Positions 48,972 through 58,880 of a stretch of 64,000 bases of DNA are shown piece by piece. Source of the DNA: Aspergillus flavus (Eukaryota; Ascomycota; Eurotiomycetes; Eurotiales; Aspergillaceae). The number at the start of each line of letters is the position of its first letter. Position 1 is the first letter of the stretch. The notes below the pieces were generated by a model. That model had not been told where the DNA came from. It worked only from the letters and a program-made list of their open reading frames with translations, and ran no database searches. The stretch spans positions 3,534,001-3,598,000 of the forward strand of contig NC_092405.1 of the NCBI RefSeq assembly GCF_009017415.1, given 5' to 3'. Position numbers and translations under genes: made by a program.

Positions 48972-51376
48972 GTTATTCAACGCGAGTTATGGGAAAACTG
49001 AGACAATTGCGAGGCAGAGCAATAGGGCTGAAGTAAGAAAAAGGGAGTCAACCAGGCAGCAAGCGAAGACTGCCGTGGAGCTGAGTCGTGATAAATGCCT
49101 GCGCGGGTGTGGATTTGTTTTGGTCGCGTCGAGGAAGTGGGGGTGAAACGGGCGGTCTAGTACTGTACGGTAGTACTACCGTGATCAACACTACCCAACG
49201 GTTCAATTGGAACCGATCGCGAAATATCCAAGGATGAGAGATGTACAATGTCTAGGGAGGAACGAAGCCAACGTTGGACAGTACCACGGGTCTTCTAGAG
49301 TAGTCGTGTCGGCACCTTTTCACAAAACAAACAACACGTTCAGGATGGATATATTACACAACAACAACAACACAATGAGGGGGATGAGCTGAAAGGATAA
49401 AGAGAAACTGTCACACCACTGGCAATCGAGACAAGATATAAAGCTATGGCAGTAAGGGTTATAGGAGAAGTGGAGGGGAATGGCTAAGAATGGAGGGCAA
49501 GTATTGGAATGAGAATGACAATTGAGGAGCGCGAAACATGCAGATGCGCGGTTTCAGAGTATGTATGGCTCAAAGAGGAATGAATATTGAATCATCATCA
49601 TTTCCCCAAAGAAGTATAATTATAGTTATAATTCCACTAGTCGAGCAGAACCTCGTGAGGGAGGGGCGAAGACGCGTGAAGACGTGTCGTAGTCTATCAG
49701 CTTAACTAGCGACTCTTATGCAAGGCGCGTATGGATTGGCTCACGAGGCACAATTCAATGCTCTTCCCCTCACTTCAAGTTCCCCACCAGAAGCTACTCA
49801 GCTGGCTTACTCGTAGTAGTACTACATCGTGCCTAGTATAAGACCGAGGCCCTCCTACCCAGGAAGATCGCGTCGTTCGGTCGGGTACGCGGATTTCCAA
49901 TCGAGTCTTACATACCAGGTACACGTTCACGGTTAAATAGAATCCTCCATGCCTTTCTGTTGAGAATGATGACGAGTATAAAGACTCAGGAAATCAACGA
50001 TATACTTTCGATTTTTGGGAATGATTGTGTCATTGACCCCCAGTTGATAGAGTTATTGCCACATCAATAAGTGGTACACGATGTCGATCGTCGATGGTAG
50101 ATAATCATGTAACCTTACCGATCTAATCAGCGCGGTAATTTTCACTTCCCCACCCGATACACGCCAATCTATCGTGTTGCACTTCCACGGCACGGTCATC
50201 TCCAACAGAACTACCTTACGAGTACTGTACTTAAGAACATATACTTGAATTGAGTAGGGTTATTAGAAGAAAGATCAAACGGAAAAACTAGTGGATCACG
50301 GGTGTTATTCTGTGCAAATTAGTATGTACAAGGTTTAAGTAAAGCCGTGTATGACCGTACTTATACTACGTTTACACGCCTTCGTGAAGATTTAGTGTTT
50401 AACAGTAGTGCATACTAGCTATACTCCGTAGTATCCAGATGAAAAAATTTGACGTGTCACCGCCTGAGGTATGAATATCTTGATCGAATAATCGATAATT
50501 CGGAGCTTATCTTGATACCAGCCCTAATACAATACCTAGATCATGACACCATCCCTGCAACGCGTCTGCATCACGACCCTTGAACTCAAAAGCCTCGATT
50601 CAAGCTCACCATGCAACTTGAGCAAGTCTTCAGTCTTTTCGCGTACTATTACCATGTTCCCATAGTCTCCCAGCATCGAACACGTATTCCAACCCTGTTT
50701 CATGAACGACGCCACCCCTTCCTCCATGCGCGTTACAACGGCGGCTACAAGGAAACCATGTTATACAGAGTACGAACCGAAGAAGCAAGTAACTTTAATT
50801 AGCTTAACCGTAGCGCCCATTCTATAAGTAGAAATCGATCGGCTGGCTCTAATTCCAATTTAAGGTTTCCTTGGGAACTCTTCACAGCTTTTCTCAGCCT
50901 GTGTTTTATTGTCACTGTAGCTATCTTGAAACACCGGGAGGGTTCGCGCTGTTCGTCTTCCCAGGGTGATTAGGACCTTGGAAATTTTAGACTGCGATAT
51001 GCATGCGACTTACGCGCTGAGATTTATTGATGGCGCACGATGTTAGGGTTCCGGGCTGGCAGTGCGGGAATGAAATGCCGCCTGTCAGACGTGAGGTATG
51101 GGGAGGCTATCCCGTGCACATTCCATACTACACGGTCACTCGCAGCCCTCGAGTCGTTAAGACATATTTGACGCCACAGTCATCAACGGACGAAAGGCTT
51201 TCTTTTCTATTTATTTCCTACAAAGTTCCATTCCAGCCTTTTTGCCTTTGTCGTATTCTTGCATACCGGTTCTTCCAATACTAGTGGACAATCGCATCGT
51301 CTAAGCTCGTCTATGATAAATCCCTTGGATGTTCTGCAGTAATGTACATTCATTATCTTTTCGCTTTCGTTCCTGA
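48972..51376. other. intergenic, 2.4 kb
   Basis: Promoter of the KEN-box gene and the 3' flank of the ribokinase gene. A 63-residue minus-strand open frame at 50536-50727 looks protein-like but has no recognised domain and no clear partner exon. Nothing else seen. Confidence 0.55.
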
Positions 51377-52522
51377 TTAGATCTCGTCCTCCCATGGAAT
51401 GCTGTCCATGGCTCCTTGTCGCTCCACGCAGCGTGCTGAGGCCTGTGTCGCCAATCCCATGGCGTCATCCATGACCTTCTGATATCGAACAGGCTTCTCC
51501 TCGCTTGTTAGATCTTGTCCAGCCTTGCCGTCCGCACGCCGTTGTTCGCGCCACCGCGCCACCCCGACCGCGTATGCCCCGACGAAGGTATCTCCCGCCG
51601 CAGTGGTATCCAGCACTCGGCTGACTTTAGCGGCGGGAATCTGATTGGTAAAGCGATTGACTCCGTCCGCAGGCCCTGACGTCCCAGCATCAGTAGCACT
51701 GTACCAGACACCCTTGGACCCCAGCGTGATCAGGATGTATGTCACGCCCAGCTGATGGAAATACCGAGCCACCTTGTCGTTACCGCTCAGTCCCTCCGCA
51801 TCGGGAACCACCTTGAGCAGCTGCTCCGCCGGTGGAGTCATCAATTCGGCCTCTGTCTCGTTCATGATAAAGTGGTCCACCGCCGCGTACACATCCTCCG
51901 GCAATCCTCCCGGTGGAGCAGGCGCAGGGTTAAACATGACATCAGGACCGGCCTCAATACCTCTCTTACCCTCCGCCCGGTTCTTGGTCTTCCAAGCCCC
52001 AATTTCTCGGAGTATCCCGATGACACTGTCAACAGGGATCTCTCCCTGCATCACAATCACATCCGGTACTGGGGCTGCCATTGCCATTCCCAACACCGAC
52101 GGCTCAGGCTGCATCCCTTGATAATTCGCTCCAGGTGAGAACAGAATGCGGTTCTCTCCGCCGGCCGACGAGTCCACAATGATCACCGCCACTCCCGTAT
52201 ATGCATCTTCGACGATCTTGACCCGCGACGTATCGACACCGGATTTCTCGAGAGTGGGCTTTAGTAATGCATCGAAGTGACCGTCCAATCCACCGACAGC
52301 GCCAACCATCTCCACTTTCACGGAACCCTTGCCCGAAGACGTAGATGAGGCTGATCGTGCACGAGACAGCCGCCCGCAGGCAACCGCCTGGTTCGCGCCC
52401 TTGCCTCCAGCGCTAATAAAGTATGATGAGGAGGTGATCGTCTCACCGGCTTCAGGGAAGCGAGGTGTCACCGATACCATGTCGGCATTGAGAGAGCCGA
52501 CGACGCGAATTGTAGGAGCCAT
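51377..52522 (-). CDS. rbk1: ribokinase (PfkB family)
   Basis: Single exon, 381 residues. The N-terminus MAPTIRVVGSLNADMVSVTPRFPEAGET is typical of ribokinase. PfkB signature 1 is GGKGANQAVACGRL, and the C-terminal signature DTTAAGDTFVGAYAVG carries the catalytic Asp of the (G/A)AGD anion hole. The protein is longer than bacterial ribokinases (about 310), with fungal-type insertions including a Ser-rich loop near residue 55. It phosphorylates D-ribose to ribose 5-phosphate, feeding the pentose phosphate pathway; cytosolic. No intron needed. Confidence 0.93.
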   Translation of the reverse strand: MAPTIRVVGSLNADMVSVTPRFPEAGETITSSSYFISAGGKGANQAVACGRLSRARSASSTSSGKGSVKVEMVGAVGGLDGHFDALLKPTLEKSGVDTSRVKIVEDAYTGVAVIIVDSSAGGENRILFSPGANYQGMQPEPSVLGMAMAAPVPDVIVMQGEIPVDSVIGILREIGAWKTKNRAEGKRGIEAGPDVMFNPAPAPPGGLPEDVYAAVDHFIMNETEAELMTPPAEQLLKVVPDAEGLSGNDKVARYFHQLGVTYILITLGSKGVWYSATDAGTSGPADGVNRFTNQIPAAKVSRVLDTTAAGDTFVGAYAVGVARWREQRRADGKAGQDLTSEEKPVRYQKVMDDAMGLATQASARCVERQGAMDSIPWEDEI

Positions 52523-53534
52523 GATGGCTGATCGGACGTTTTGTGATGTCCCGTAGAGGAGGAGGTTGGATATCGCGGGGTGCGGGGAATTGTTCGTAAA
52601 ATATCGTACTTCGTTTTAGCAAGCGGGTTCCGCTTCGCTTGCTTTCTAGTAGTCGCTGCGTATTCTGTAGATCGTTAGAGTAATTGTGTAGATATTATTA
52701 GTCTCGAGGTTGTATTGTAGGGTGGATGTGGTATGAGAAAAGAGTTGACGTCGGTTGGGACCGCGGGGTTCGGTGGGGTGTCTTCCGACTGGAACCATTC
52801 AATCGTTTTAGTGATGGCAATTCTATACTCCGTGAATGATCAGCAGCAACATTGTAATTTTCTCTAATTACTATTCAATAAGCCATGAGACTATGACTAT
52901 GACAAGCAGAGTTGAGTATAGGAGAATGTCTACGAGTTTGTACAGTTTATGCACCCCAGCTCCAACGATATATAAAAACTACCAATCTACTCTACATAAA
53001 TCGTCATAGGCCTATAAGACCATCTATTATAGGGAAGTTATACTAATCCGTTACCCCAGAAGTAAATACAAGCACAGGATCAAGGACTCTCTTGGAGTAT
53101 ATCCAACTAAAGTCGAAACAAAAACACCTATCTACCATCTCCCAGCCCGAGGTTAGACTTGCCCGTAGGTTGGACTTGCCCTCAGCTTGGAATTGCCATA
53201 CACAAGTGGATATACTACACAGCAACCACTCCATACAAGCATAGAAATGAACGCGAAGTTGAAGTCCCAGTTAAAACTCTCCTCACACACACCCTTATCA
53301 AAACCAATCCACAACCCAATCCCAAGTAAACCCACATCGAGCCATGGTCCAAGCTTCATTAACTCTAGTCCCCGTGGCCATAGTCTCCACATCATAGACT
53401 ACCAACTGGGGCATTTATAATACAGCAGTGCCGGATGCCGGCCCAACTGAAGACTTAGCTTTAACCTCACCTCCCACTCTCGAACATAATATTGTCTGCC
53501 CTGAAAACAGGACCTAAGATATTTTGAACGGACA
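52523..53534. other. intergenic, divergent
   Basis: About 1 kb between the ribokinase gene and the GFA-type gene. Hydrophobic small open frames at 53043-53395 (minus) have no supporting motif. Nothing called. Confidence 0.6.
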
Positions 53535-54187
53535 ATGTCATACGAAGGTCACTGTATATGCGGACGTATCCGCGTCCTGCTGGAACAGCAACCTCCGAGT
53601 TCACTTGTTTGCCATTGGTATGTCCTACTTATCTATCTATACTCAAGTCCATATACTGATTTACCCACAGTCACAATTGTAGTAGATCGGGCGGTGGTCA
53701 GTCCTCAACGCTCAAAGAAAGCATGATTTAAGCAACTAACAATAACACGCACGCCAGGCTCATCTATAAACTACGTCCTCCACAAGGAAGAAGTCACAAT
53801 CCAAGACCCCCAGTCCAGTCTGAAAGTCTACGAAGACTCGAACACGGTTAGTGGGAATCACATTCAGGTAAAACCCTTTCTTCTCTCTTTTTACTCCTGC
53901 TTACTTATCCCCGAACACAACACTGACATATTAATCCTGTTACTCCACAGCGCAAATTCTGCTCAAACTGTGGCAGGTTGGTTCCCTGTTCCCCAATTCT
54001 TTATTTGCTATTAGCACAATTAGCTGAGAATAAGGATAGTCCGATTATGACAGAGAGTCCCAGCCTTCCGGGGAAAGCTATTGTGAAGGCTTCTTTGTTT
54101 GATGTTATTTCTCAGCCTGATAAGGAGCTTTTTACGGCTGATAGACAGGCTTGGAAGGGGGCTGTTGAGGGGGCAAAGCAGGAATAG
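53535..54187 (+). CDS. GFA/CENP-V-fold zinc protein (glutathione-dependent formaldehyde-activating-like)
   Basis: Five short exons: 53535-53617, 53671-53696, 53758-53867, 53951-53976 and 54040-54187, giving 130 residues. Exons 2 and 4 are only 26 nt, so no long open frame shows the gene. Assembled, it has the full GFA zinc pattern: CIC near residue 7, VCHCHNC (26-31), then SSINYVLHKEEV and FCSNCGSP, ending with KAIVKASLFDVI. All joins keep frame, and intron 2 has an AACTAAC branch. Fungal genomes carry many such proteins; few have a proven reaction, and formaldehyde-glutathione chemistry should not be assumed. Confidence 0.88.
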
Positions 54188-54573
54188 TGAATTGTTTTGT
54201 TTGAGTAGTGGGGTGGTGTTGGGTGTAGTGTTGGAGTTGATATTCTTGTGATGAGATGTGTGTTTCTAGGATGGAGATATCACGCAATACTGTTGTAAAG
54301 GTAGATCTTTGTTCTAGTTAAGAGCTATCTATCTCGCTTCTTAAGTAGTAGATAAATTTGTTCAGAAGATTACATTGACTTTACTCTTAGTATAGCTACT
54401 ATGTAAGTATGACCGTGATTCTAGGTAAGCCCAGACTTGAACCCTACACACAAAACCTACAACCAAGCACCTCATTCACAGTCATTCACCCACCAGTCAG
54501 ATAACCAGCCTCATAAAAAACCTCTCAATCAGTGAATGAGAGTCTCTAACAGAACATTTCCTGAATAAACACC
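54188..54573. other. intergenic
   Basis: Between the GFA-type gene and the RNase H-like gene, same strand; AT-rich, nothing recognised. Confidence 0.6.
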
Positions 54574-55704
54574 ATGAGCGGAATACTCCTCTCCTCACAT
54601 AGATCATCCGCAACAGGAGTTCTACAGAACATCCAGCTCACACCACACTTTTCAGGCATACGGAAAAAGCACAAGACTTCAGTCAAAGCCAAGATGCTGT
54701 CCCTAGAAGTCCTGAGAAATTTCCTCCGCGAATATCTGGTCATCGACCACCCAGTCGCAGTCTCTGACATCCAGCACCGTGAACAAGACCAGACTCACAC
54801 CCCAGACACCCCAGAGAATCCTACCACCGCTGCAGTCACCGCTGTAACCATTGAATATGAACCCTTAGAATCAGCCACGAACAAGAGAAAATCACCTCCA
54901 ACTTCACCTCTAACGGCAACGCAACAAAAGCGGCTGAAAAAAGAACTCAAGCTCGAAGACAAACGTCGCAGAACAGCCGGCCACAGAGTCTTTCATCACG
55001 AACTCGAAGACGGCTTCTACGGGGACCTCATCTCGCTGCATTACGAAGACGCAATCGCAACAGCGCAGCACGCCCATACTTTACCCCTAACCGAGGGCAA
55101 GTACCACTTCCACAACTTCTGGGTCGACGCAAGCGGTAGCCAAGGCTCTGCCGGCGCGGCGATTGCATACAAGGACCCTTACTATGGCGAGGAGTGGATG
55201 GACTGGGGATATGCGATCTCAGACTTGAAGGGTAAGACGCGGGTAGACATGTCGGAGTTGTTTGCTATTGGGGCTGCGTTGAGGCTTGCGCTGGCACGGA
55301 TCGGGAAGAGGGTTGCTGTTGCGGAGGGGGCGGAGGAGCATGCTGTTACTGTGTTTTCGGATTCGATGCGTGCGTTGGGCGTGATTCGGCGGTGGGCGAA
55401 TTTGTGGTCTGAGGGTGAGATTGATAGGTCGGCGTTGGGGACTCTTGCGGGGGATGTTTGTGGGCTCTCGAGGCAGCTGTTTGGGTTGGGGGTAAAGGTG
55501 AGGGTTTATTGGGTGCCGGCGCATTGTGAGGTTTGTATTGTTGGTCATAAGCGCGCTGATGTGCTGTCGAGGGCGGCGGCGAGGCATGTTAAGCCGCTTG
55601 TGCAGCGGGATGAGAAGTATAGTGCCGATGGGGTTGTTCAGTTGGTTGATTCGACGTCCTTGAAGACTCTTCATCTGCTTGCTGATGAGTGCGATCCTTT
55701 GTGA
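54574..55704 (+). CDS. RNase H-fold protein, possibly retroelement-derived
   Basis: Single exon, 376 residues. The C-terminal half shows the RNase H1-like arrangement: FWVDASGS (Asp185), MSELFAIGAALRLAL (Glu228), VFSDSMRAL (Asp263), then VYWVPAHCEV..GHKRADVLSRAA (His317, Asp329). This D-E-D-(H)-D set is what a catalytic RNase H needs, and WVPxHxxxxGxxxAD is the form seen in LINE/retroelement RNase H domains. There is no reverse-transcriptase domain nearby. The N-terminal 170 residues are Lys/Pro-rich and unrecognised (for example QQKRLKKELKLEDKRRR). The uninterrupted frame suggests a working gene. The coding strand switches abruptly from C-rich to G-rich near 55150. Confidence 0.75.
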   Translation: MSGILLSSHRSSATGVLQNIQLTPHFSGIRKKHKTSVKAKMLSLEVLRNFLREYLVIDHPVAVSDIQHREQDQTHTPDTPENPTTAAVTAVTIEYEPLESATNKRKSPPTSPLTATQQKRLKKELKLEDKRRRTAGHRVFHHELEDGFYGDLISLHYEDAIATAQHAHTLPLTEGKYHFHNFWVDASGSQGSAGAAIAYKDPYYGEEWMDWGYAISDLKGKTRVDMSELFAIGAALRLALARIGKRVAVAEGAEEHAVTVFSDSMRALGVIRRWANLWSEGEIDRSALGTLAGDVCGLSRQLFGLGVKVRVYWVPAHCEVCIVGHKRADVLSRAAARHVKPLVQRDEKYSADGVVQLVDSTSLKTLHLLADECDPL

Positions 55705-56013
55705 GGAGGGACGAGTCTGGAGTGTTTGCGTTTGCAACACTACCCCTTCTGTTACTGGGCCTTGGTGATGGCGTGGGTTCCCGGGATGTGAAGGAATTAT
55801 GATAAGTTGTTTCATTTAAGGCATGTGGATCTGTGTATCTTAAAATAAATGCAACGCCGTACACCATGTTCAACCGCTGTGCCCGAGTCCAGTTTCTATT
55901 AAGACATGATATCAGGTAATGCATGCTCCCCGTAATTCAAAAACATTATTGCCCATTGTCCATACACACACCATGCGAGCATCAGTCATCAAATTATCAA
56001 AGATGAAAGAGAA
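55705..56013. other. convergent intergenic region
   Basis: 3' flanks of the RNase H-like gene and mcm5; nothing recognised. Confidence 0.7.
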
Positions 56014-58348
56014 CTATACTCCGTGACGGTACACCTGCGATCCGCCAGAGCGAATGCGCACAGTATCTCTGCGCTGTAGGACCATCAAGGCCCGGTTGAG
56101 AGCTTGTTCGGTGTAGCCTCGTCCGTCAACGAACTCGCGGCGGAGAGTCGCGAGACTAGTGCTCCAGCCAATGGGAAGTCTGCGCTTCAGTTCATCTTCG
56201 ATCTTGCTGACCTCTTCCATCATCTCCTTGCTACCCTGGCCCTCGCCCTGAGTGATTGCGTCCATGGTTGAGGCCAAAAAGAGACGGATGGCCTCGTCAA
56301 CGTGTGCTTCCGTAGCAATCGGCGACAAGCTCAGCTTGGCAAGGGACTCGGTAATACGGACGATGGCCTCCAATTGACGGACTGTGATAGGGATAGAAGA
56401 ACGTGCGTTGGCGTCGAGCTCTGCGCGGTGAACTTGTTTTCTAATAGAGACGAAATGAGACGAGAGCTTCTCTGCGGCTTCAGGGGATAGACGCGGGGCG
56501 CAACGACTGCAGATGATGTGTTAGTGATGATCGATGATACTAAGTAGTTAGATGGCCAGGAACTTACGTGCGGCAATAGCTGATATAACGCTTCATCTTG
56601 TCCAGTGGAATCTCAGCCTCAACTTGCTCTTCAATACCTCGGCCACCCATATGCACTCCCATGACGTGACGTGCGATGTTCTCGTCACGATTGCGGTCGT
56701 GGTCATCACGGACAATGAAAATCATATCGAAACGAGACAGAATCGTTGTCTGGAAATCAATGTTCTCTCCAGGAGTTTTCAGATCATCGTACCGGCCAAA
56801 AATAGGGTTCGCGGCAGCCAAGACAGATGTTCTGGAGTTGAGGATGGTGGTAATACCGGCTTTGGCAATCGAAATAGTCTGCTGTTCCATAGCTTCGTGG
56901 ATGGCGACTCGGTCTTCATCTCTCATCTTGTCGAATTCATCAATACACACAACACCACCATCAGCAAGGACCATTGCACCACCTTCGAGATAGAACTCTC
57001 GTGTCGCTTGGTCTCGCTGTACCGACGCTGTCAGACCAGCTGCAGATGAACCTTTACCGGAAGTATAAATGGCGATCGGTGACACCTTCTCTGTGAATTT
57101 AAGCAGCTGAGACTTGGCTGTACCAGGGTCACCAAGAAGCATCACATTGATATCTCCACGTAGTTTCATGCCGTCGGGAAGAATCTTCTTCGAACCACCC
57201 ATGAGCAGGCAGACAATAGCTTTTTTGATATCAAAGTTGCCATAAATAGAAGGAGCAATGCTCCTGGCGAGGGCATCGTACAGATCGGGCCGACGGCTGA
57301 GCTCCAGGAATTCCTGCTCTTCTTCTTCCGAAAAAATGGCACTACCCTTGACGGTTTGGTCCAGGTCAGTGCTAATGCCGACCGCCCGCATATAAGGGTT
57401 ACGAATGGCAGGAGCGCCATCCTTCTTGGCGCCTTTAGATTGATAGATGGAGAAGATACCCATGACTGTGCAGCGGGAACCAGGTACAACGCGATTTGCC
57501 AGATAGCGGTCTGCTGAAACAAGAACATGTCTGGGTAGCTCACCCACTGGGACCTGATCGGGTGCTTCCTGGAGCTTGAGAACTTGCTGATCGACGAATT
57601 GACATTTCTCGTGAGAAACCACGTAAGGATCTAGAGGGCACTGTTCACCAGGGGCGTCACCGGGTTGCTGCTGGCGGCCGCACCTCCGGGGTAACGATAG
57701 ACCTGAGAATCCACCCTCGACTCGAATGTTTTCGCTATGATCGCAGTTCTTGCAGCGGATGTGAACAACTGTTGCTTTCGATGAGATCGTTGAAGCACCG
57801 ATCACAATACCAGGAATGCGGACAAGGTGGGAGATATTTGTCGCATTAAGATCACGAATGGAGATATGTGCTGCAGACGAGTGAAGTAGAAGCTGATGGG
57901 ATGGGAGCACTACGTCTCTTTGAGAGGGGTAAACGATTCTCTGGGTGCATTGCTGGAGAGCATTCTCGAACTATATACAGGAGTGATGGTCAGAATCAGT
58001 CTGATCGACGTACAATAGTCGGATTACTCACAAGGGGAATGATGTCTGCGGGTTCAGTGGTGAGCTTGTACGCCAGCTCTTCATTATAAGAAACCAAGTG
58101 GGCAATATCAATGTCACAGTAATACTGCTTCACGAGCACATTTTGCCGAAGCTGGTCTCTGTAAATCAAGTCAGTTTCGCGACAGACTTGCCGGTTGTCA
58201 TGGCGGCATACCGATAAATAAATGCATTATCCAACTGGAATTCCAAAACGAAATCTCGTAGCCTCTGTTGAATTTGTGTACGGGACTCTTCTGCACCATC
58301 TGTGCTAGGAGCAAGAACGCTCAGAGTGTAAGGTGTACGCCTGTCCAT
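56014..58348 (-). CDS. mcm5: MCM5, subunit of the replicative helicase
   Basis: Four exons, 58348-58212, 58158-58032, 57970-56568 and 56506-56014, give 719 residues, the usual Mcm5 length. Exon 1 encodes [14 protein letters not shown]. The zinc motif has Cys at about 161, 164, 185 and 199. The ATPase core shows Walker [10 protein letters not shown] (368-376), Walker B CIDEFDKM (about 430-437) and arginine finger SRFD (500-503). The C-terminal winged helix ([20 protein letters not shown]) lies in exon 4, joined at [17 protein letters not shown]. Mcm5 works in the Mcm2-7 ring loaded at replication origins; nuclear. The promoter, shared with vps54, has an MCB box, the expected G1/S control for MCM genes. 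Confidence 0.97.
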
Positions 58349-58880
58349 GATTGAGACAGCAATTGGAGAGGGGTGGGTTGAGAGCGAGCGAGGGGGCAAT
58401 GTGTGGATTGTTGACTATCACCACCGAAGGAGGTGCAAATAACTTTTGTAGGGACACGAATGGCGCGCGTCGCGTCTGTCGCACGCGTTAAGTGGTTTTG
58501 GCCTTAGGCATCTAATAGTTGGCGCTTCGTTCCCCAGAAGGGCGGAAAAAAGGTAGCTCCGTCTCCTCCAAACTGGGACTAGACCCCCTCTTGGGGGCCT
58601 GGGGCCTTACCCGATTGGGCCGGCTGTCATGCTGAGGTCCCGAAAGCACGCTCCCCAAGGTTGGATTACTTGTGCTTGCGCAGTTGGTGACGTTGCATGT
58701 TAAGCGACTCCTGTTTGAAGTCTCGCTTGGTTACCAAAGCTGTGGCAGCGGGAACTCATTGGAGGAACTCTTGCTCTCGGTCCCACCTGGACTATTCTAC
58801 AGTTGTCCTCTTGTCATGTTGAGATAACGACGTCTAGCATAGCACGGTGGCCGTCGGAGTCGCCAACTTGGCATCACGAG
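58349..58880. other. shared mcm5/vps54 divergent promoter
   Basis: 532 bases between two divergent start codons, containing the MCB elements. A GC-rich patch at 58570-58620 is unexplained. No further gene. Confidence 0.8.
58483..58488. promoter_or_regulatory. MCB element (ACGCGT) upstream of mcm5
   Basis: A perfect palindromic ACGCGT sits about 135-140 bases upstream of the mcm5 ATG, with a related TCGCGT at 58470-58475. MBF/SBF-type factors bind these sites to drive G1/S transcription of replication genes in fungi. Position and gene identity support the call; binding is not shown by sequence alone. Confidence 0.65.
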
